DNA from: Ahaetulla prasina
Lineage: Eukaryota > Chordata > Lepidosauria > Squamata > Colubridae
Assembly: GCF_028640845.1 (NCBI RefSeq)
Contig: NC_080540.1
Location: 154,821,920 to 154,885,919, forward strand
Direction: 5' to 3'
Length of the DNA stretch: 64,000 nucleotides
Positions within the stretch are counted from its first letter, which is position 1; each line of letters starts with the position of its first letter. A program made the position numbers and the translations under genes. Below, piece by piece: positions 58,551 through 64,000 of the stretch. Under the pieces are notes generated by a model. The model ran no database searches, was not told where the DNA came from, and saw only the letters and a program-made list of their open reading frames with translations.

Positions 58551-60078
58551 CTTTCCAGTTGTAGCAATTCCCTCTTGGGGGAAAGGCAACCGGCACCTTC
58601 TTTAAGAATCATAAGCTTGTTAAGTCAGTTCTGTTTCCCCACCATTGCATTGGATTGTGTTTGTCTTGCTTATCCTTGTCATTGTTAGTAGCTGCTTGTG
58701 CTATTTGGCTACCGTTCCTAAAACCTGACTCGTTCTCCCAGGCCTTGACTTCTTGGCTGGTTAATTTGGATGTTTTCCTCTTTTGGACATTCACTTTACT
58801 TTCCTTTGTTTATATTGTCCCTTGCTATTTAATCTTATACACCGCCCAAAGACTTTTTTGGTACCAGGCAGCCTTATAAACAGGATAAATAAATAATAAG
58901 TGTATCAAAATATTGTAAACCTCCCCACTTTGTTTTTTTTTCCCCACAGAGGGTCTTCCAAATCCATCTGGCATGCCTGATGCCCCAGCTGGATGAGCCT
59001 GCAACTATAGGAAACCTCATTCGTGTTTCTAGCTGTTTGTCACCCTGCGTGTCCAGATACTTCCTTGCCATCTAAATGCTAAGCGCTCCCTGTGATCAGA
59101 GAGTCAGCCTGCTTATTTATTTAACTATTTAGAGCAAGTGAGCAAAAAATAAAAATATTAAAAAAATAGCTGCATTGGCTGCAGACATGTTGCTCACCCA
59201 TCATTTCTGCAGCCAATGCAGCTTTTTTTGGGGGGGGGGGTGGCTCGCTCTGATCAGCAATGCCCTGGAGGAGAATTAATTATGAAAATCCATGAAGGTC
59301 CAAACAGCCCCTGAAGGCTTTGATGGAAAAATGCAATAGAGGTCTGTGCCACTTGTTACAATACTATCATAATTTTATAGCTACAATCCCGATTCTTTCT
59401 TGGCGCAGTCATTCTAGGATGGTAGCCAGTAAGGCCTATATTGCTTCAGTAAATGGGATTCACAATTGCAATTTTTACAGTCAGTTTATAATCGATGGCC
59501 TCCCACATACAGCCAAAATTGATTTCATCATTTACTTTCTTGGCTTGTTGTATCTTTTTGCAAAGGACTGTAATTCTGCCTAGATTTGCCATACATGTCT
59601 TTTCACCTTTTTCTTGCAATGTAAAATGATGCTTCCTTCCTTTCGTAGTAAGGTTCCTTTCAACCTTTCTTGATGTTCCATGTTTGCCAGAAGGATTTCT
59701 CAATTATATGAAACCAGATTCAGTATTTATGTAAAATAGGTCAAGTTTCCATGGATCATACATACGTACATGCATGTACACAAATGAGAATTCAAATTCT
59801 GCATTACGAAAAGTTTAATGTATGCATTGAATGTGTCTGCATATTTTACATTGGGGATTGATGGAAAGCATCAAAAGCTGAGCCACTCCCTTTCGTAAAA
59901 TTTACTAAGTGCTCTGGCAGCTGGCAATGCCCACCCAATTTCAACCCTTTCTTGTAGATGATGTATACAAGCAGGCTAGGCATGTCTCTCGATTCTGCCA
60001 CTGCTAACAAGCTATTGCCCTTAAACGTTAACATTAAATTGAATGCTGGCTGATAGACAATATAACAATGGCACAGAA
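58551..60078. other. Intergenic DNA with a hairpin
   Basis: It holds the inverted repeat at 59168-59223 and a G-run at 59229-59240. Otherwise nothing is recognised. Confidence 0.45.
59168..59223. repeat. 17-bp inverted repeat hairpin
   Basis: agctgcattggctgcag and its exact complement ctgcagccaatgcagct are separated by 22 bp. A-runs precede and T-runs follow, so the stem may extend. Confidence 0.95.
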
Positions 60079-60389
60079 ATCCATGGGTGAAAACCAGTTA
60101 TTTATTTAATTTATCTTGCCTATTCACCCATGGCAACTCCAGGTGGCTTACAGAATATAAAACCACATTTTAAACAATAAAAACTAACAAAAAGGATCAA
60201 ATAAATTAATACAGTACAATATAACAAAATCATCCCCCACCTCCACCCCGCTGCCCCAGCAACAGCAGATCACATAAGCCATTTAATGGGCTCCATCCCA
60301 CTCTGGGTTCCCCAGGCCCACTGGCAGAACCAGCTCTTCAGCGCTTTCCGGAAGAGTATCAGAGTGGGGGGCTATTCTAATCTCTGGGG

Positions 60390-60526
60390 CAGTGGTGGGA
60401 TTCAGCCAGTTCGCACCACTTTGGGAGAACCGGTTGTTAACTTTCTGAGCAGTTTGGTAAACTGATTGTTGGAAGAAACCATTAGGGCAGAGAACCGGTT
60501 GTTAAATTACTTGCATCCCACCACTG
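60390..60526. mobile_element. 137-bp hAT MITE in L2
   Basis: It starts cagtggtgggattcagccag and ends ttgcatcccaccactg. A perfect duplication, ctctgggg, is at 60382-60389 and 60527-60534. Its orientation is opposite to 56697-56833. Confidence 0.95.
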
Positions 60527-60913
60527 CTCTGGGGGAATGATGTTCCAGAGAGAGGGAGCTTTCTTCTAGATCCCACCAGAAGTATCTCTCTTGGAGATGG
60601 GACCCACAACATTACCTGCGTTCTCACTCTGATGGGTCGGGTAGATGTGACCGGCAAGAAATGTTCCCTCAGATAACTTGGTCTTTAAAGCCATGAAGGG
60701 CTTTAAAGGTGACAACCAGCACCTTGAATTGGACTCACGGGCAAACTGGCAACCAATGCAGCTCCCACAGGAGAGGTGATACATGTGCACACCGGGGTCT
60801 GCACAAAACCTTGTGGGCTGCGGCATTTTGCATCAACTGGAGCTTCCGGATGCTCTTCAAGGCAGCCCCATGTAAGAGCACGTTGCAATAGTCAAGATGG
60901 AAAGTGACTAGGG

Positions 60914-61233
60914 CAGTGATGGTGAACCTTTTTGGCACTGAGTGCCGAAACGGGAGCGTGCGCATGTGTGCCGGAAATTGGAAGAGCAGCGTGCTGGGTG
61001 GCTGCTCTTCCAGTTTCTGGTGCGCATGCCACCTGGTCACCTAGTCTTCCAGTTTCTGGTGCGCATGCACGCATGAAGACCAGATGGCCGGTGTGCATGC
61101 GTGCACCGGAATCCGAAAGAGCAGCCGCCCAGCGCACCGGAACCTGGAAGAGCAACAGGCGACGGCTCACATGCCCAGCTAGATGACTCTGCATGCCACT
61201 TCCGGCACATGTGCCATAGGTTCACCATCACGG
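60914..61233. mobile_element. hAT MITE (CAGTGATGGYGAACC family) in L2
   Basis: It starts cagtgatggtgaaccttttt and ends ggttcaccatcacgg. A perfect duplication, gactaggg, is at 60906-60913 and 61234-61241. The interior repeats ggaagagcagc / gctgctcttcc in both directions. Confidence 0.95.
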
Positions 61234-61768
61234 GACTAGGGCATGAATGACTGTGAGTAGGAACTGTTGGCCCAGGAAAGGACGTAACTGGCGCACAACC
61301 CACAGTTTCGCAAAGGCCTGCCTGGCCACAACGGCCGCCTGCTCTTCAAGCTGGAGTCGTGAGTCCAGGAAAATCCCTAGATTACGCACAGGGTCTTTAC
61401 CTCCAAAGATTCGCAGTTCTGCTTTACAGCGTTGGGGAAAATAGATAAAAATTCTCATTCTAAATTTGGAGGGAGATGGCTTTCTGCTTTAATACTTAAG
61501 TAATGTTATAAGGGGAAACTGTCATATATCGCTAGACCTTTAAAAATACAGGGCTTTTTTTAAAATTAGGCTGCTGCTTATGTAAAGCTATGTAGGATTA
61601 ATTAAAGTATATCATATCTAAATGTGCATACTACCACTGTTAGGAAAAAAAACAATATGCATCTAATTTTGGTATAATTTAATTAATCTTGGCTTGGCTT
61701 ACTGACGTGGAAACATTTGATGGAAACATCAATTTTAAAAAAGAGTTCAATCTGAAGAGAATTTCAAC

Positions 61769-62043
61769 CAGAGGTGGGTTTCAGCAGGTTCTGACCAGTT
61801 CTGGAGAACCGGTAGCGGAAATTTTGAGTAGTTTGGAGAACTGGTAGTAAAAATTCTGACTGGCCTTGTCCCCATCTATTCTCTGCCTCCCGAGTCCCAG
61901 CTGATCGGGAGGAAATGGGGATTTTACAGTAACCTTCTCCTGGAGTGGGGTGGGAATGGAGATTTTGCAGTAACCTTCCCCTGCCACGCCCACCAAGCCA
62001 CACCCACAGAATTGGTAATAAAAATTTTTGAAACCCACCACTG
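61769..62043 (-). mobile_element. hAT MITE (CAGTGGTGGGTTTCAAA family)
   Basis: It starts cagaggtgggtttcagcagg and ends gaaacccaccactg. A perfect duplication, atttcaac, is at 61761-61768 and 62044-62051. It has the same 275-bp length as 31688-31962. Confidence 0.95.
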
Positions 62044-62394
62044 ATTTCAACAGAGTGTAAGGAACCTAGCTCAACAGTAGAGCATGTGAAGAAACAAGGG
62101 AAGAAATGCCAATGACCATTTGCAAAGTTGTTTCTTTCAATTATTAATTGCCAGCTAGCAAGGCATTTCTACAATCAAGAGCCCAGGTCATACAGTATAG
62201 TTTTTTGGGGCTGCTTGAATCCTTGGGCCATTCACTTTAGAAATCGAAACATACACGAATAACAGACTTATATGGTATCTTTCTTTATATGATCTACTTT
62301 TCTCCAAGCTGTTTACAAGGATGTATGTGATATTCTCCCCTCCCCTGGCTCTGATTTGAGTGAGTAATTTGGGCATTTCCTCCTTTCCCATGTG

Positions 62395-62491
62395 CAAACT
62401 TGACTCTTTTAAGACTTGTGGACTTCAACTCCCAGAGTTCCTCAGCCAGCACAACCACAAGTCTTAAAAGAGCCAAGTTTGCAGACCCCTG
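62395..62491. mobile_element. Short palindromic hAT MITE (CAGGGGTCT family, variant)
   Basis: It starts caaacttgactcttttaaga and ends gccaagtttgcagacccctg. A perfect duplication, cccatgtg, is at 62387-62394 and 62492-62499. The left tip has lost the caggggtc part. Confidence 0.9.
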
Positions 62492-62499
62492 CCCATGTG

Positions 62500-63390
62500 C
62501 TCCTTAAGCAGATTTCAGAAAGGTGGTTGCATAAGAGATGCTTTCTGGATGCCTTTGTGTGAGTTCATTGTCACACTGATCTGCAGATCTGGGAACGAAG
62601 GCAAAACCCCCATATTAATCCTGCAGGTTCAAAGGGCATCCTTACCAGAAAAGATCCCATTCTGGAACGGCTTCTTCAGTCAAGTAGATTCAAAGCAAGA
62701 AGCAGCCAGGAATCCATTCTGCTGCTTTCCATGTTCAACAGCCTCAGTTCCCTTTCCTTGGTGCTGAATCCCAACACAGGCGAACTGGACCAGCAAAGGG
62801 CCCCATCCATATGGTTAATGTATCTGCTACTGCTTTATTACTCCACTATTATTTAATATCCACATTCCAACAGGGGCTTGAAATCCCTTTATAGCAGGAG
62901 TAAATATTTTATACGTGTTACTGTAAATAGAAGTACCTTCAGAAGTGGAACCGAGGAGAAAATGAGAAGCCAGGTTCTGGGATTTTAGCATAAAGACGAC
63001 CGGATCAAAATGCGGATCAGTCTACTCTAATCTTTAATTGCGTATGGCTTCCAGGGCAGGGGAAAAGGAGGTGATGCTGAGAGATCCATCCTACCAGGTC
63101 CTGAATTTTTTTTTGAAAATGCACGCCAGAGAGATCTTCATATTTGCTAAAGAGGAGAGGTATGGGCAACATTTATTTTATTAGCTTTTCTCCTTTTTAT
63201 CTCAACATACCTGCAGGGATTTTAGGGCTGAATACCTTTTCAATCTCATCCTCAGGTCAATCTTGTGGGATAGGTCAGCTTAGCAATACTGACTGGCCCA
63301 GCATCCCCTCAAAAATCATTGGAACCCAAGTCTCCTTAGCTTACAGTAAGTCCAACTCTCAAGTTTCAGAGCATTCACTATTTCTCCATT
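62500..63390. other. No recognisable element
   Basis: Intergenic, with a possible MIR-like scrap near 63240-63305. Nothing else is supported. Confidence 0.4.
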
Positions 63391-63398
63391 GCCTATAG

Positions 63399-63873
63399 CC
63401 GTGAAGGCGAACCTAGGGCACGGCTGCCCAAAGTGGCACACGGAGCCAGGTCTCCTGCCATGTGTGGTGGCGCCAATCCTATTCTGGGTTTATGGCGCAC
63501 ATGCATGTGCGACGATCAACTGGCCTTTATGTTTGCATCAGAGCTGGCTGGTCTTCCATTTTCTGGCGTGAGCATGTGCTCTGGTCAGCTGATTGGCACC
63601 TGCACATGTGTGGCAGTAACCTGAAGATTTGCCGGCAGGGCGCATGCGCACGCCGGAAACCAGAAGTGTATTTTCTGCCATGCGCTTGCCAGCTGATTGG
63701 CTCGTGCACATGTGCGGCAGTAATCTGAAGACTTGCCTGCAGTAAAGAAGAAGAAACCTGAAGAAACCGCAGGTATATTTCCGGTGTGCACATGCCCCTG
63801 GGCAACTCCTATTCCTGGTCTGAGTGCCAGATGTGCGCGCAGCACTGAGTGCTGAAAAGGTTTGCCATCACTG
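63399..63873. mobile_element. hAT MITE (CAGTGATGGCGAACC family)
   Basis: It starts ccgtgaaggcgaacctaggg and ends ggtttgccatcactg. A perfect duplication, gcctatag, is at 63391-63398 and 63874-63881. The block ttggctcgtgcacatgtgcg / attggcacctgcacatgtgt is duplicated inside. Confidence 0.95.
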
Positions 63874-64000
63874 GCCTATAGAGATTGGTCCACAGAGTAC
63901 AAATAAGTCTGCAAAGCTAGTACCCGAAGTATCTGTTTATTATACATACAATGACTTTTTTCCTCCAAAAAGTTAAAAATATTCTAAAAGGTTCTCCACC

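Larger units (their letters stand above)
60080..61460 (-). mobile_element. L2 LINE 3' half with two hAT insertions
   Basis: The minus strand encodes VRNLGIFLDSRLQLEEQAAV, FAKLWVVRQLRPFL, then FHLDYCNVLLHGAALKSIRK and LWELHWLPV, the L2 reverse transcriptase C-terminus. The 3' UTR lies to the left. Elements at 60390-60526 and 60914-61233 interrupt it. Confidence 0.88.

Overview
The window is vertebrate nuclear DNA and most likely comes from a snake. It carries Sauria-type SINEs, a BovB (RTE) remnant, many L2/CR1/L3 LINE pieces, an L1, Penelope-like fragments, and L3-type LINE 3' ends with (AATAG)n tails. That last combination is, from general knowledge, typical of advanced (colubroid) snakes. 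There is no bacterial-style coding, and no tRNA, rRNA or CRISPR array is visible.

One real protein-coding gene is recognised: ASIC1, the proton-gated DEG/ENaC cation channel, on the minus strand. Coding exon 1 (17364-17728) holds the N-terminus, the His-Gly motif, TM1 and the start of the extracellular domain. Coding exon 2 (10585-10780) holds residues 123-187. They join in frame across a phase-2 intron of 6,583 bp with GT/AG ends. A CpG island with GC boxes (about 17735-18830) lies directly upstream and is the probable promoter and 5' UTR. I could not find exons 3 onward, or the alternative ASIC1b first exon, in 1-10584, so the rest of the gene should lie beyond the left edge.

Layout: 1-10584 is ASIC1 intron 2, filled with Penelope, CR1, L2, L3 and hAT pieces. 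10585-17728 is the two exons and intron 1, which contains a Sauria SINE only 65 bp from the exon 2 acceptor. 17735-18830 is the CpG island. 18950-64000 is upstream intergenic DNA with no gene I can support.

The intergenic part is a dense record of transposition. At least fourteen short hAT-type elements have intact or near-intact 8-bp target-site duplications (TSDs). Several are nested in each other or in LINEs. There is also a solo LTR with a 5-bp TSD, two related LTR-like sequences, a 196-bp tandem array whose copies are identical, an unusual element with long terminal inverted repeats next to a (TA)n run and a 44-bp perfect palindrome, and a 48-bp exact inverted match inserted into a CR1 copy. 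I found no evidence for a new protein-based system. The noteworthy signals are structural.
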